The position numbers and the translations under genes were made by a program. DNA of 64,000 bases from Sulfurospirillum diekertiae. GTDB taxonomy: Bacteria > Campylobacterota > Campylobacteria > Campylobacterales > Sulfurospirillaceae. Location of the stretch: contig NZ_CP023275.1 in the NCBI RefSeq assembly GCF_002309535.1, positions 682,001 to 746,000 on the forward strand. Reading direction: 5' to 3'. This document shows, piece by piece, positions 1-9,938 of the stretch (position 1 is the first letter of the stretch; each line of letters starts with the position of its first letter). The notes beneath the pieces were generated by a model. The model worked only from the letters and a program-made list of their open reading frames with translations. It had not been told where the DNA came from and made no database searches.

Positions 1-2
1 AA

Positions 3-62
3 AAGATTGTCTCTTCCTCTCAAAGTATTGAGGCGTGCGTCGCCTTGGCAAAAGCTCTTTAG
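3..62 (+). CDS. 3' end of an unidentified gene (partial)
   Basis: Frame 3 reads 19 residues ending SIEACVALAKAL and then TAG at 60-62. The composition looks like an ordinary protein C-terminus, but there is too little to identify it. The 6S RNA promoter starts 15 nt after the stop. Confidence 0.35.
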   Translation, partial: KIVSSSQSIEACVALAKAL

Positions 63-76
63 AAGCTAAATTCCTT

Positions 77-82
77 TATAAT
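77..82 (+). promoter_or_regulatory. -10 box TATAAT for 6S RNA / purD
   Basis: Perfect TATAAT in the CTTTATAATTAAAG context typical of Campylobacterota sigma-70 promoters. It predicts a start near 88-90, immediately before the structured RNA. Confidence 0.6.
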
Positions 83-88
83 TAAAGA

Positions 89-298
89 AGTTTAGTAGTT
101 TGCCTCGCCTGGGTGAAGCGACAACCGTTTTCATGAGGGTCCAACAATTAGTATACGGGAATACGTACATTTTTGGTGTGCCTGTGGTTTCGTTTGAGCT
201 TTGTAAAAAGTGAGAGATTGCAGCCTAAAGAAAAGGTCGACTCCCAGAAGTTGGCTTATTAGGGCCGCTTCAATCACGGAACGCTCACTTGGGTTTTT
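89..298 (+). ncRNA. ssrS: 6S RNA (candidate), upstream of purD
   Basis: This is a 210-nt non-coding stretch between a promoter and purD. Its ends pair: CCTGGGTGA at 108-116 pairs completely, allowing G-U pairs, with TCACTTGGG at 285-293, followed by T5 at 294-298. Farther in, GAAGCG (115-120) is complementary to CGCTTC (266-271) and CCAAC (141-145) to GTTGG (250-254). This gives the long, interrupted rod expected of 6S RNA, which binds the sigma-70 RNA polymerase holoenzyme. From memory, epsilonproteobacterial 6S RNA is encoded upstream of purD, which fits. The exact ends and full fold were not computed. A TTTACATGTAAA palindrome (297-308) overlaps the 3' end. Confidence 0.68.
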
Positions 299-335
299 AC
301 ATGTAAACGAAATAGATTTTTTTGGAGAAATATTA

Positions 336-1610
336 ATGAAGGTAATGGTTGTTGGTAGTGGTGGCAGAGAATATTCTATAGGTTTAGCACTGAAACGTGA
401 TCCAAACGTAACTGAACTTTTTTTCGCACCGGGCAATGGTGCAACGCCACAACTTGGAAGCAATGTTACCTGTAAAGATTATGAAGCATTAGCCAATTTT
501 GCTAAAGAAAATGGCATCGATCTGACCGTTGTCGGACCAGAAACCGCTTTGGTGGATGGTATTGTCGATATTTTCAAAGCCAAAGGTTTAGTCATTTTTG
601 GTGCATCCAAAGCAGCAGCTCGTTTAGAGGGCTCGAAAATCTTTATGAAAAACTTCCTTTCTCGCTATAACATTCCAACCGCAAAATTTATCGAAACGAG
701 TGATGCTAAAAAAGCCAATGATTTTATCGAAACCCTTGATCTCCCTATCGTTGTAAAAGCCGATGGTTTGTGTGCCGGTAAAGGTGTCATCATCGCGCAA
801 AGCAAAGACGAAGCGAAAGAGGCTGTGAGTGATATGCTCAGCGGTAAAAGTTTTGGTGATGCAGGGCTTGGCGTCGTTGTCGAAGAATTTTTGGATGGGT
901 ATGAGCTCTCCTTATTTGTTATTTGTGATGGTGTGGATTATAAAATTCTTCCCGCAGCACAAGATCACAAACGTTTGAAAGATAATGATATTGGACCTAA
1001 TACGGGTGGAATGGGTGCATATGCACCAACCCCATTAATTGATGAAGTGCTATATAAAAAAGTCGAAGAGCGTGTGGTTAAGCCGACGCTTGCAGGTATG
1101 CAAAAAGAGAATGCTCCCTTTGAGGGTGTGTTGTTTATTGGCTTGATGATCGTCAAAAATGAGCCGATTGTTTTGGAATACAACGTTCGTTTTGGCGATC
1201 CAGAGTGCGAGATTTTAATGCCACTGTTAAAAACACCTGCGAGCGAGCTTTTTTATAAAGCGGCAACAGGCAACCTTAAAAATTTAAACATAGAATTTTT
1301 TAATAAATATGCTATTGCAGTCGTGATGGCAAGTGAAAATTATCCTTATGGCAATTCAAAGCCAGCAGAAATTATTATTGATAAAAATGTTCATAAAGAT
1401 CTCGAAAATACGCACATCTCTTACGCAGGCGTCAGCCTTGAAGATGGTAAGCTTTATGCAACAGGCGGACGTGTCCTTTTATGCGTGGGTGTAGGTGATA
1501 GCATCAAAACGGCACGTGATAGTGCCTACCTGCTTTGTGGACAAGTCCATTTTGCTGGAAAACAATTTAGAAGCGATATTGCATATCAGGCACTCAAGCA
1601 TGACAAATGA
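336..1610 (+). CDS. purD: Phosphoribosylamine-glycine ligase (GARS)
   Basis: PurD joins phosphoribosylamine and glycine using ATP in the second step of purine synthesis, in the cytoplasm. The 424-residue protein opens with VGSGGRE, the PurD N-terminal motif. An ATP-grasp core follows, with [24 protein letters not shown] and the metal-binding [10 protein letters not shown] segment. The reading frame is open from 210, but I place the start at ATG 336, which follows GGAG (324-327) with 8-nt spacing and begins the conserved domain. The longer version would overlap the 6S RNA. It overlaps the next gene by 11 nt and probably shares a transcript with the upstream RNA. Confidence 0.95.
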   Translation: MKVMVVGSGGREYSIGLALKRDPNVTELFFAPGNGATPQLGSNVTCKDYEALANFAKENGIDLTVVGPETALVDGIVDIFKAKGLVIFGASKAAARLEGSKIFMKNFLSRYNIPTAKFIETSDAKKANDFIETLDLPIVVKADGLCAGKGVIIAQSKDEAKEAVSDMLSGKSFGDAGLGVVVEEFLDGYELSLFVICDGVDYKILPAAQDHKRLKDNDIGPNTGGMGAYAPTPLIDEVLYKKVEERVVKPTLAGMQKENAPFEGVLFIGLMIVKNEPIVLEYNVRFGDPECEILMPLLKTPASELFYKAATGNLKNLNIEFFNKYAIAVVMASENYPYGNSKPAEIIIDKNVHKDLENTHISYAGVSLEDGKLYATGGRVLLCVGVGDSIKTARDSAYLLCGQVHFAGKQFRSDIAYQALKHDK

Positions 1611-2055
1611 AGAGTTGATTGAAAAGTTTGAAAGCGAAAATATTACATTAGCGCCACTACAAAAGCGTGGACTAGCGTATTTGATTGACGAAATCTTAAT
1701 TTCCGTTCTTTTTTCATTGATTTATCTTGATCAAATGCCTGAAAATGTGACGACAGAAGAGCTTCTAAATACTATTAACAGTCTGTTTATCTATGTTGTC
1801 GTATTAAAAGTGATTTATCAAACTTTTTTTGTATGGATGTATGGAGCAACGTTAGGAAAGATTGCGATGAAAATCAGAGTGATTTCAACAGCTGATTTAG
1901 AAAATCCATCTTTAGTCCTTTCGTTAAGTCGAGCAGTGTTTAGAATTATTAGTGAGTCCATATTTTATTTAGGCTTTATATGGGCGTATTTAAATCCAAA
2001 AAGAGAGACATGGCATGATAGAGTCGCCAACACGTTGGTTATCAATGCGAATTAG
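1600..2055 (+). CDS. RDD family membrane protein
   Basis: A 151-residue inner-membrane protein of the RDD family, which has no settled function (some members are linked to ion transport). The family signature appears as [10 protein letters not shown] before the first hydrophobic helix. A second helix precedes the typical [14 protein letters not shown] stretch, and HDRVANTLV closes the protein. The start at ATG 1600 gives the usual length; an upstream start at 1495 would run through purD. It overlaps purD at its 5' end and lptD at its 3' end, so the three genes are probably translated together. Confidence 0.85.
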   Translation: MTNEELIEKFESENITLAPLQKRGLAYLIDEILISVLFSLIYLDQMPENVTTEELLNTINSLFIYVVVLKVIYQTFFVWMYGATLGKIAMKIRVISTADLENPSLVLSLSRAVFRIISESIFYLGFIWAYLNPKRETWHDRVANTLVINAN

Positions 2056-4159
2056 ATTTTTTTTCCTATTGTTGCTTTCTTTGGGAAGCTTATGGGCAGC
2101 ACCAACACAAAAAACACCTCAAGATGTAGAAGTTTTAGCAAACAATGTGAGTAAAGAAGGGACATTAGTCCATGCTGTTGGCAATGTGGTTCTTTATAGT
2201 CCAAAGTATCTTATTACTGCAGATGAGGCCTTCTATGATCAAGCCAATGGTGATTTAGAGCTCTTTGGTAATATTACGCTACTTGAGGGCGTGAATTATG
2301 CTTCCAGAAGTGGGCATACCAAGATTAATCTTAATACCGACAAAGGCGTTTCAGACCCTCTCTTCTTTTTTGATGAGAGTTCCGATGTATGGATAAAATG
2401 TGAAAATGCCATTTTAAATCCTGATACCTACATTACTCAAAAATCCATTGTTTCGAGCTGCAATACTCAAGACCCTGATTGGAAAATAGCATTTACGTCA
2501 GGAGAATTCGATAAAGAAAACAAATGGTTACATCTTTATAATCCTGTCTTTTATGCAGGTGATATTCCCGTTTTGTACCTCCCTTATTTTTCATTTACGA
2601 CGGACAAAACTAGGCGTACAGGACTTTTAAAGCCTGAATTTGGGATGAGTAGCCAAGAGGGTTTTTATTACATGCAGCCTATCTATTTTGCTCCTGATGT
2701 GAACTACGATGTAGAGCTTCGCCCGCAGGTACGAACAAATAGAGGTGAAGGAATGCACGGAACCTACCGTTTTGTAGACTCTGCCTATTCTAATGGTTCT
2801 ATTACAACAGGGTACTTTAAGGAACACAGTAGCTATGCCAAGGATGAAAACCTAAAAAATGATAGCCATTATGGTTTACAAATGACATATGATCGTAGTC
2901 AGCTTTTAAGTGAAAAATATAATACTATTGAAGATGGCTTATGGTTTGATATCAATTATCTTAACGATATAGATTATTTTAATACGATGAGAAATGATAC
3001 GTTGAGCTATGATAAATTAGCAACTTCGCGTTTCAATTATTATATTAAGCACAATGAGGACTATTTTGGGTTTTATGCTAAATATTATATTGATACTTCA
3101 CTAGTAACCAATGATACAACATTGCAAGAATTACCAACATTACATTATCACCATTTTTCAAATCCACTTTTATTTGATAATTTACTCTATTCTGTTGATT
3201 ATCAAGCCCACAACTATACACGTTCAGAGGGCATAACGGCATTTCAAAATGAGTTTAATGCTCCATTTACCTTATATTTTTCATTTTTAGAAGATTATTT
3301 ACATGCAAGCGTTTCAGAAAATATTTATGCAACGCATATTGCTTATGGAAACGATGATACACAAGAAAATGAGGGAAAATATTGGAGAAATTATCATAAA
3401 TTTTCACTCTATACAGAACTTTCAAAACCGTACGATAATTTTTATCATACAATGTATCTTAATCTTGATCAAATTCTTCCTAGTAAAGAGGATGAAAATG
3501 GTTATGTAGCTAATTTTATTGCTTTAAATACATTGACTAAAAGTACCTCTTTAACACTCAAAGAATTTTTTTATAATGAAGATGGTGAAAAGAAAGTAAG
3601 TCACTCATTAAAACAGATTTACTACAGTGACTACGATTATAAGTATGGTGATTTGGAAAATGATCTCAAATACTATGTAACCGATAAAATTTATTTAGGG
3701 CATAATTTACATTATTCCCATGAATTTAGTAAAGTGTCTCGTAATCAAGTTTCTATTAATTATGCCGATGATATTTATTCGACATCATTACGCTATACCT
3801 ACCAAGATAAAACATATCGAGAAAATACAATTTATAAAGTGAGCCAAGATATTTCATCTAATAAAGATTATAGCTTTGTGACTCTATATGCTGACAGTAA
3901 ATATTTCACACATTATAATATTTTCTCAAGTGTTGATTATGATGTACAAGATGATCAATTTAGATCATGGAATATTGGGTTTAAAAAGAGTTTGAAGTGC
4001 TGGGATTATTCTATACAATATAGAGATAAAATAACGCCTAAATTAACGAGTGCAAGTGTTGACTCAGTGAATAGAGAAGGTATTATGTTTATGTTTAATA
4101 TCTATCCACTTGGTAGCGTAGGATATGATCTTTCGAGAGAGTCCGAACAAAAATTTTAA
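2045..4159 (+). CDS. lptD: LPS-assembly outer membrane protein LptD
   Basis: LptD inserts lipopolysaccharide into the outer leaflet of the outer membrane, acting with LptE. The 704-residue protein starts at ATG 2045 with a clear signal peptide ([18 protein letters not shown], cleavage before APTQ). An OstA/LptA-like domain (roughly residues 30-150, with VHAVGNVVLYSP and LELFGNITLLEG) follows. The rest is a long aromatic-rich beta-barrel region. An earlier in-frame start at 2015 would bury the signal peptide. The gene overlaps the RDD gene by 11 nt and lies just before pnp, an order known from Campylobacter. Confidence 0.9.
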   Translation: MRIRFFFLLLLSLGSLWAAPTQKTPQDVEVLANNVSKEGTLVHAVGNVVLYSPKYLITADEAFYDQANGDLELFGNITLLEGVNYASRSGHTKINLNTDKGVSDPLFFFDESSDVWIKCENAILNPDTYITQKSIVSSCNTQDPDWKIAFTSGEFDKENKWLHLYNPVFYAGDIPVLYLPYFSFTTDKTRRTGLLKPEFGMSSQEGFYYMQPIYFAPDVNYDVELRPQVRTNRGEGMHGTYRFVDSAYSNGSITTGYFKEHSSYAKDENLKNDSHYGLQMTYDRSQLLSEKYNTIEDGLWFDINYLNDIDYFNTMRNDTLSYDKLATSRFNYYIKHNEDYFGFYAKYYIDTSLVTNDTTLQELPTLHYHHFSNPLLFDNLLYSVDYQAHNYTRSEGITAFQNEFNAPFTLYFSFLEDYLHASVSENIYATHIAYGNDDTQENEGKYWRNYHKFSLYTELSKPYDNFYHTMYLNLDQILPSKEDENGYVANFIALNTLTKSTSLTLKEFFYNEDGEKKVSHSLKQIYYSDYDYKYGDLENDLKYYVTDKIYLGHNLHYSHEFSKVSRNQVSINYADDIYSTSLRYTYQDKTYRENTIYKVSQDISSNKDYSFVTLYADSKYFTHYNIFSSVDYDVQDDQFRSWNIGFKKSLKCWDYSIQYRDKITPKLTSASVDSVNREGIMFMFNIYPLGSVGYDLSRESEQKF

Positions 4160-4191
4160 AGAGATGTAGTTAATAAACGAAGGAGAAAAGA

Positions 4192-6435
4192 GTGGAATAT
4201 AAAATTACCGTTAATAATCAAGAAGAGATTTATGATCTTGGAAAAGTTGCAAAACAAGCAGCAGGTGCTGCATTATTGAAAATTAAAAACACTGTTATTT
4301 TAGCAACGGTTGCAAGAGATGACAGCCAAGTTTCAGAAAATTTTGTACCATTGACCGTACAATATGTTGAAAAAACATATGCTGTTGGAAAGATTCCTGG
4401 TGGTTATTTTAAACGAGAAACAAAGCCTGGTGATTTTGAAACACTTACCTCACGCATTATTGATCGAAGTCTTCGCCCCCTTTTCCCTAAAGGATATGCT
4501 TATCCAACCCAAATTGTTGTTTTTGTCTTAAGCTGTGATCCTGAAGTTGATCTTCAAGTAGCTGCACTTAATGCTGCTAGTGCGGCACTCTATCTTTCTG
4601 ATATTCCTGTCAATAAAGCAGTTGCAGGTGTACGAATAGGATATATTGATGGAAAATATGTTGTTAACCCTTCTAATTCGGCTTTAAAAACAAGCACTTT
4701 GGATCTTTACGTTGCAGGTACAAAAGAAGAACTTTTGATGATTGAAATGCGCTCTATTGCATCAATGGAAAGCATGAATCTTCCAATCATGGCCATTGAT
4801 CCAATGCTTGATCCTACATTAGCAGAAAGTGTTATTACAAAGCAATCGATTAATGAATTTAATGAAGATGCAATTTTAGAAGCAATTGATAAAGCTCAAA
4901 GTGCGATTACTGAGGCTACAAGTGCGTATGAGCAAACATTTGCACCTTTGAAAAAAGAAGACGCAGAGCTTGATTATAAAGAAGATTTAGAAAATGATTC
5001 TATCTTTGCCTATATTGATGAATTTTATAAGCAAGACGTGCATAATGCCATCAATCAAATGGCAAAAAGTGAGCGAGCTAATGAGCTTAATAAAATTGTA
5101 ACTAAAATTTTAAGTGATGAAGTTGCCGTTTTAGAAGGATGGAGTAAAGAGCTTGTTAGCAGTGTGATTAATGCATATAAAAAGAAAATAGTACGTGAAA
5201 TGATTATTGATAAACATGTTCGTGCGGATGGTAGAAAACTCAATGAAATAAGACCTATTAGTATTGAGACCAATATTTTACCATTGGCGCATGGATCATG
5301 TCTTTTTACCCGTGGACAAACACAGGCTTTAGCTGTCGTGACACTGGGTAACGATAAAGATGCACAAATGTATGATCTTTTGACTGAAAAAAATACAATT
5401 AATGATACCTTTATGGTGAATTATAATTTTCCTGGATTCTCCGTGGGTGAAGCTTCTCCTCTTCGTTCACCAGGGCGCAGAGAGTTAGGACATGGTAATC
5501 TTGCACGCCGTGCCTTAGAGCCGGTTCTTGATATAAACCGTCTCCAAACAATTCGACTTGTGTCTGAAATTTTGGAGTCAAATGGTTCGTCTTCAATGGC
5601 AACCATTTGTGGTGGAGTATTAGCACTTAAAGCGGCAGGGATTAATATTGAAAAATTAGTTGCAGGTATTGCCATGGGGCTTGTTTTTGAAGGTGATAAA
5701 CATGCAGTTTTAAGTGATATTATGGGCTTAGAAGACCATGATGGTGATATGGATTTTAAAGTCGCAGGAACAAGAGACGGTATAACTGCGCTACAAATGG
5801 ATATTAAACTCGGTGGTATTTCACGTGATGTCCTTAAAGAGGCATTATACCAAGCCAAAGAGGGAAGAGCGCATATTTTAGGATTAATGGAAGCAGCAAG
5901 TCAAGAGATTGTTGTTAACAATTCTATTTTGCCAAAACTTGAACTTTTCAGTGTTGATCCATCAAAAATTGTGGATATTATTGGACAAGCAGGTAAAACT
6001 ATCCGAGAAATTATTGAGAAGTTTGAGGTCTCTATTGATCTTGATCGAGAAAAAGGTGAAGTTAAAATCGCAGGTGAAAACAAAGAAAAAGTTGAAGCTG
6101 CAAAAGAGCACATCATTCAAATTACCAACAAGCCTTCCTTTGGTGGACGTGGTGGTGGAAGAGATAGAGGAGGGGACAGACACAGTGCCCCTAGAGAAGA
6201 GAAGCCAGTTCCTACATTTGTGCAAGATGAAGTGGTAGATGGTGTTGTCAAACGTATTGTTGATTTTGGTGCATTTATTGAACTCCCTGGTGGCATTGAT
6301 GGTCTCCTTCATGTCTCTAAAATTGCTGATCACCGTGTTGATAAAGTCAGTGATTATCTCGCTTTGGAGCAAAAAGTACGTGTCAAAATCTTGAAGCAAA
6401 CGGGGAATAAGATCGAGTTAGGGCTAGAGCGCTAA
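4192..6435 (+). CDS. pnp: Polyribonucleotide nucleotidyltransferase (PNPase)
   Basis: PNPase degrades RNA 3'-5' by phosphorolysis. The 747-residue protein has the family order: first RNase PH domain, helical domain, second RNase PH domain ([10 protein letters not shown] and [11 protein letters not shown]), KH domain ([13 protein letters not shown]) and S1 domain ([19 protein letters not shown]). A glycine/arginine-rich linker ([13 protein letters not shown]) lies between KH and S1. Translation starts at GTG 4192 behind AGGAG at 4181-4185. The gene sits 32 nt after lptD and is probably the last gene of the purD run. Confidence 0.97.
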   Translation: MEYKITVNNQEEIYDLGKVAKQAAGAALLKIKNTVILATVARDDSQVSENFVPLTVQYVEKTYAVGKIPGGYFKRETKPGDFETLTSRIIDRSLRPLFPKGYAYPTQIVVFVLSCDPEVDLQVAALNAASAALYLSDIPVNKAVAGVRIGYIDGKYVVNPSNSALKTSTLDLYVAGTKEELLMIEMRSIASMESMNLPIMAIDPMLDPTLAESVITKQSINEFNEDAILEAIDKAQSAITEATSAYEQTFAPLKKEDAELDYKEDLENDSIFAYIDEFYKQDVHNAINQMAKSERANELNKIVTKILSDEVAVLEGWSKELVSSVINAYKKKIVREMIIDKHVRADGRKLNEIRPISIETNILPLAHGSCLFTRGQTQALAVVTLGNDKDAQMYDLLTEKNTINDTFMVNYNFPGFSVGEASPLRSPGRRELGHGNLARRALEPVLDINRLQTIRLVSEILESNGSSSMATICGGVLALKAAGINIEKLVAGIAMGLVFEGDKHAVLSDIMGLEDHDGDMDFKVAGTRDGITALQMDIKLGGISRDVLKEALYQAKEGRAHILGLMEAASQEIVVNNSILPKLELFSVDPSKIVDIIGQAGKTIREIIEKFEVSIDLDREKGEVKIAGENKEKVEAAKEHIIQITNKPSFGGRGGGRDRGGDRHSAPREEKPVPTFVQDEVVDGVVKRIVDFGAFIELPGGIDGLLHVSKIADHRVDKVSDYLALEQKVRVKILKQTGNKIELGLER

Positions 6436-6464
6436 CTTTAAAGGGTTTTTAACAATTAGATGGC

Positions 6465-6470
6465 TATAAT
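6465..6470 (+). promoter_or_regulatory. -10 box TATAAT for atpE
   Basis: GGCTATAATCTCGC gives a perfect -10 about 67 nt before the atpE start. atpE therefore probably has its own promoter and a leader of about 60 nt. Confidence 0.6.
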
Positions 6471-6536
6471 CTCGCTCACAAAGTGGTAAGTAGGGGTTTA
6501 TCCGAACAGACTTTGAAAAACAAATAGGAGCAATCT

Positions 6537-6839
6537 TTGAAAAAGATTCTTTTTTTAATGGTAGCATTTGCAACGTTAGCGTTTGCAGGTGAGGGCGAAA
6601 CAGTTAAAGCTTACTCAGCACTTGCTGTAGGTATCGTACTTGGTCTTGCTGCACTTGGTGGCGCAATCGGTATGGGAAATACTGCATCTTCAGCAATTTC
6701 TGGAACAGCAAGAAATCCTGGTCTTGGTGGTAAACTTGTCACGACAATGTTTATTGCACTTGCGATGATCGAAGCTCAAGTTATTTATGCACTTGTTATC
6801 TCTTTGATCCTTCTCTACAAAAACCCATTTCTTGGTTAA
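6537..6839 (+). CDS. atpE: F1Fo ATP synthase subunit c
   Basis: This is the membrane rotor subunit of ATP synthase. It has 100 residues with two transmembrane helices joined by the polar ARNPG loop. The ion-binding glutamate lies in the second helix (ALAMIEAQVIYAL). The first 17 residues look like a signal sequence (MKKILFLMVAFATLAFA), as in other epsilonproteobacterial c subunits, so the mature protein is shorter. Translation starts at TTG 6537, chosen because of AGGAG at 6526-6530. The gene stands apart from the other atp genes, which is normal for this group. Confidence 0.95.
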   Translation: MKKILFLMVAFATLAFAGEGETVKAYSALAVGIVLGLAALGGAIGMGNTASSAISGTARNPGLGGKLVTTMFIALAMIEAQVIYALVISLILLYKNPFLG

Positions 6840-6858
6840 TAACAAATAACAAAACATG

Positions 6859-6879
6859 GGAGTCTTTAATTAAGACTCC
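6859..6879 (+). terminator. Terminator after atpE
   Basis: GGAGTCTT (6859-6866) pairs with AAGACTCC (6872-6879) around a TAATT loop, followed by a T-rich tract reaching 6890. Confidence 0.75.
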
Positions 6880-6892
6880 TTCCTTCTTTTAT

Positions 6893-6977
6893 GCGGTCGT
6901 GGTGGAACGGTAGACACGCTACCTTGAGGTGGTAGTGCCTTACGGGTGTGGGGGTTCAAATCCCCCCGACCGCACCA
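6893..6977 (+). tRNA. tRNA-Leu (anticodon GAG)
   Basis: The acceptor stem GCGGTCG (6893-6899) pairs with CGACCGC (6967-6973), followed by A and an encoded CCA (6975-6977). The anticodon stem CTACC/GGTAG encloses the loop TTGAGGT with anticodon GAG at 6926-6928. A long variable arm and the T-loop GGTTCAAATCC are visible, as expected of a leucine tRNA. Confidence 0.95.
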
Positions 6978-7072
6978 TTTTATCTCTCTTATTTTCCCTA
7001 CACTGTTTTATTAAATTCGATGTCAAATTATGTTACTATTTACAAGATTATATAAATCTCGAAAGGTATCTG

Positions 7073-7333
7073 ATGCGAGACTTAGAGCTCAAAAATGTTA
7101 TTAAGCTAAATGGTAGGGAATTTCTTATTTCGACAATAAGTATGCATGTACGTCACTCTTTTTTTGAAGGTGATGCTAAAAAAGTTGTCTACGAAACAAT
7201 GGTTTTTGAAATTATTAATGATGAAGTACAATTTCATCATCCGATTTTTAATGAGCGTTATAATATGCCAGATGAAGCTATCTCCGAGCATGGTGCTATT
7301 ATTAAACATCCTGAAAATTTCTTTATTCTTTAA
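7073..7333 (+). CDS. Hypothetical protein, 86 aa
   Basis: A soluble 86-residue protein with no family I recognise. The start ATG 7073 follows GAAAGG at 7061-7066; the open frame extends upstream to 6929 but that part runs through the tRNA. The sequence has mixed charge and no membrane segment, signal peptide or cysteines. It stands alone between the tRNA and an AT-rich gap. Confidence 0.5.
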   Translation: MRDLELKNVIKLNGREFLISTISMHVRHSFFEGDAKKVVYETMVFEIINDEVQFHHPIFNERYNMPDEAISEHGAIIKHPENFFIL

Positions 7334-7758
7334 GCTCAAATTTCTTAAAACCAAGTATCTTACAAATAATTTGAATGAACTTACGTTACTGTATGTTGAT
7401 ATGGTAGGTAAGTTCAAAAATAAATCGTGTAAAAAAATTGTATCTGGGTCTATGAAGACTGTAGTATTCCAGATTTAATTTTTTTATGCTGTCTTAATTA
7501 ATATTCATCTCATGATATCACCAATATCTTCTTAATAAACTCCTAAAATACATGGTATAGAGCAATTTTTTTTGAAGACAAATTCCATGATTTAGCTTTT
7601 CAAACAGATCCTTTTGTTGTAAATATCTTTACATGTAAAGCAGTAAATTTATCCCTACTTCAGCACTTTTCTATGGGTTTGATTTAATAAATAAAATGAT
7701 AAAATACTAAAATTTTGACTATTGTTTTTAGTTAAATTTAAACAAAAGGGTTGCATTT
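7334..7758. other. 425-nt AT-rich gap, no supported gene
   Basis: No convincing gene is seen. A frame running to 7478 is open but has no good start and overlaps the 86-aa gene. There is an inverted repeat GAACTTAC (7377-7384) / GTAAGTTC (7408-7415) and one TTTACATGTAAA palindrome (7628-7639). The last 100 nt are very AT-rich and probably hold the promoter of the OadG-like gene, but no clear -10 can be singled out. Confidence 0.5.
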
Positions 7759-7989
7759 ATGGAAGTGAATCTGTATGTGGAGAGCTTAAGATTCTTGGTT
7801 CTTACCCAATCTACATACTTTGTGCTTTTAGCTATATTGACCGTTATGTTCAACGTTCAGGTTAAAATCATTATGAAATACTTCCCAATGGAAAATGAGA
7901 GTATTCATATGAGTAATTCTACTGAAGAATTATTGCAAAAAGATAACTTCACAGTTGTCGCAGCAATTGCTGCTTCTATCAAGTCTTAA
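7759..7989 (+). CDS. OadG-like small membrane subunit
   Basis: A 76-residue protein with one N-terminal hydrophobic helix (about residues 9-32), a polar middle and a C-terminus TVVAAIAASIKS that resembles the alanine-rich end of OadG, the gamma subunit of sodium-pump decarboxylases. It lies 34 nt before the carboxyltransferase subunit gene, the usual place for OadG. OadG normally links the alpha and beta subunits, but no oadB is seen here. The assignment rests on size, topology, C-terminal motif and context rather than strong sequence identity. Confidence 0.6.
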   Translation: MEVNLYVESLRFLVLTQSTYFVLLAILTVMFNVQVKIIMKYFPMENESIHMSNSTEELLQKDNFTVVAAIAASIKS

Positions 7990-8023
7990 AACAAAAACAA
8001 AATACTAAAAGGGCAAAAAGAAG

Positions 8024-9829
8024 ATGGCGAAAAAATACATCGATGTGATGGATACGACGTTTAGAGATGGGTTCCAGTCAGTTTTTGGTGGACGTGTACT
8101 TATGGATGACTTTTTACCTGCAGTAGCGGCAGCAAGAGAAGCAGGTATTAGCCATTTTGAATTTGGTGGTGGGGCACGTTTCCAAAGTCTTTACTTCTAT
8201 TTAAATGAAGATGCCTTTGAAATGATGGATAGATTCCGTGCTATTGCAGGTCCTGATGCGAACCTTCAAACACTTGCTCGTGGTGTGAATACCGTTATGC
8301 TTGATACTGGTAATCGTGAGCTCATTGATTTACATGCTAAAATGTTTAAAAAACACAGTACAACAACCATTCGCAACTTTGATGCACTGAACGATGTCGA
8401 AAACCTCAAATACAGTGGTGAGCGTATTGTGCATCATGGTCTTAAACATGAAATCGTTGTGACGATGATGGATCTTCCTCCTAAATGTGTGGGTGCTCAT
8501 GATGTTGCTTTTTATGAGAAAACACTGAGAGCTATTTTAGATTCAGGCATTCCCTACCATAGTGTTTGCTTCAAAGATGCCAGTGGTACGTCAAGTCCTC
8601 AAAAAGTTTATGAGACCATAAAAATGGCAAAAAAACTCTTACCTGAAGAAATGCATGTACGACTTCATACGCATGAAACAGCGGGTGTCAGTGTTGCGTG
8701 TTATTTAGCTGCTCTTGAAGCGGGCGTGGATGGTATTGATCTTGCCGCTGCTCCTGTGAGTGGAGGTACAAGCCAGCCAGATATTCTAACGATGCTTCAT
8801 GCGGTCAAAGGTAAAAATTATGATCTTGGTGGATTAGAGCTTGAAAAAATTCTTACCTATGAAGATGTTTTACAAGATTGTTTAAAAGATTATTTTATGC
8901 CACCAGAAGCAGTGCAAGTCTCTCCTTTGATTCCTTTTTCTCCGATGCCTGGCGGTGCATTGACTGCCAACACTCAAATGCTTCGTGACAATAATATTCT
9001 TCATAAATTTCCAGAAGTGATTAAAGCAATGCGTGAAGTGGTTGAAAAAGGTGGATATGGAACCAGTGTTACGCCTGTATCACAGTTTTATTTTCAACAA
9101 GCATTTAATAATGTCATGTTTGGACCATGGACAAAAATTGCTGAAGGGTATGGCAAAATGGTACTTGGGTATTTTGGGAAAACTCCAGTTGCCCCCAATG
9201 CTAAAGTGGTTGCACTTGCCAGTAAACAATTAAAACTTGAACCAACCAAGAAAAATGCGCTTGATCTTGCTGATGAAGATGAGAGTAAATCGTTAACAAC
9301 AGTTAAGCAGCTTTTGGAAAAAGAAGGCTTAAAGACGACAGAAGAAAATATCTTTATTGCTGCTTCATGTAAAGATAAAGGTATTGCTTTCCTCAAAGGC
9401 GAAGCAAAAGTTAATGTTCGTAAAATTGGTAAAGCTGATAAAGAAAAAGTACTTTGTAATGCTTCTGAAGATTATACTGTTATTGTTAACGGTCAAAAAT
9501 ACAATGTTAAGCCATCTGATAAACAAGATGCCTTTGTTATTAATGGACAAGAATATTTCATTGAAATTGAAGAAGGGTGTAGTGCAGAAGCTGGTAACGC
9601 GGCACTCATTCCTTCTAATAGTGCTGAAGTGAGAGCTGGAATACCTGGTTCTATTTTTAAAGTTTTGGTGAATGTTGGAGACAAGGTGACTAAAGGGCAA
9701 GCAGTCATCGTTATAGAGGCGATGAAAATGGAAATTGAAGTTCCAGCAACCATCGATGGTGTTGTCAGTAGTGTTCGTGTTAATCAAGGTGATGTCATCG
9801 TTAATAATCAACTACTGGTCACGCTATAA
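8024..9829 (+). CDS. oadA: Pyruvate carboxylase subunit B / oxaloacetate decarboxylase alpha
   Basis: A biotin-dependent carboxyltransferase working on pyruvate and oxaloacetate. The 601-residue protein begins with the carboxyltransferase TIM barrel (MDTTFRDGFQS near residue 9, metal-site HTHET near 210, and PGG near 310). A conserved linker domain follows. The C-terminal biotinyl domain carries EAMKMEIE near residue 565, where lysine is the biotin site. Such subunits serve either pyruvate carboxylase type II (called PycB in epsilonproteobacteria) or Na+-pumping oxaloacetate decarboxylase. The OadG-like gene upstream leaves the choice open. pckA follows, placing both enzymes of the oxaloacetate node together. 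Confidence 0.9.
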   Translation: MAKKYIDVMDTTFRDGFQSVFGGRVLMDDFLPAVAAAREAGISHFEFGGGARFQSLYFYLNEDAFEMMDRFRAIAGPDANLQTLARGVNTVMLDTGNRELIDLHAKMFKKHSTTTIRNFDALNDVENLKYSGERIVHHGLKHEIVVTMMDLPPKCVGAHDVAFYEKTLRAILDSGIPYHSVCFKDASGTSSPQKVYETIKMAKKLLPEEMHVRLHTHETAGVSVACYLAALEAGVDGIDLAAAPVSGGTSQPDILTMLHAVKGKNYDLGGLELEKILTYEDVLQDCLKDYFMPPEAVQVSPLIPFSPMPGGALTANTQMLRDNNILHKFPEVIKAMREVVEKGGYGTSVTPVSQFYFQQAFNNVMFGPWTKIAEGYGKMVLGYFGKTPVAPNAKVVALASKQLKLEPTKKNALDLADEDESKSLTTVKQLLEKEGLKTTEENIFIAASCKDKGIAFLKGEAKVNVRKIGKADKEKVLCNASEDYTVIVNGQKYNVKPSDKQDAFVINGQEYFIEIEEGCSAEAGNAALIPSNSAEVRAGIPGSIFKVLVNVGDKVTKGQAVIVIEAMKMEIEVPATIDGVVSSVRVNQGDVIVNNQLLVTL

Positions 9830-9845
9830 GCTATTAAAATAGATA

Positions 9846-9875
9846 GAGCCAAATGTGGCAGGTGTCACTTGGCTC
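9846..9875 (+). terminator. Hairpin after oadA
   Basis: GAGCCAA (9846-9852) pairs with TTGGCTC (9869-9875). Only a weak T-tract follows, so termination may be partial. Confidence 0.4.
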
Positions 9876-9938
9876 TTCGCTGTTGCAGAGACTTTCTGCT
9901 ATGAATGATAATTAAAATGTATTGAGGATATCAATAAT

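Noticed and set aside
297-308. TyrR-like operator
   Set aside because: TyrR boxes have TGTAAA and TTTACA in the opposite order with a spacer. The present palindrome has no spacer and lies inside many unrelated genes.
5421-5858. Long minus-strand frame opposite pnp
   Set aside because: It is a shadow of the strongly conserved pnp coding sequence.
7146-7478. Overlapping 110-aa frame after the tRNA
   Set aside because: It overlaps the better-supported 86-aa gene in another frame, has no ribosome site and resembles nothing known.
9365-9811. 148-aa minus-strand frame opposite the biotinyl domain
   Set aside because: Low-complexity antisense of a conserved gene, no ribosome site.
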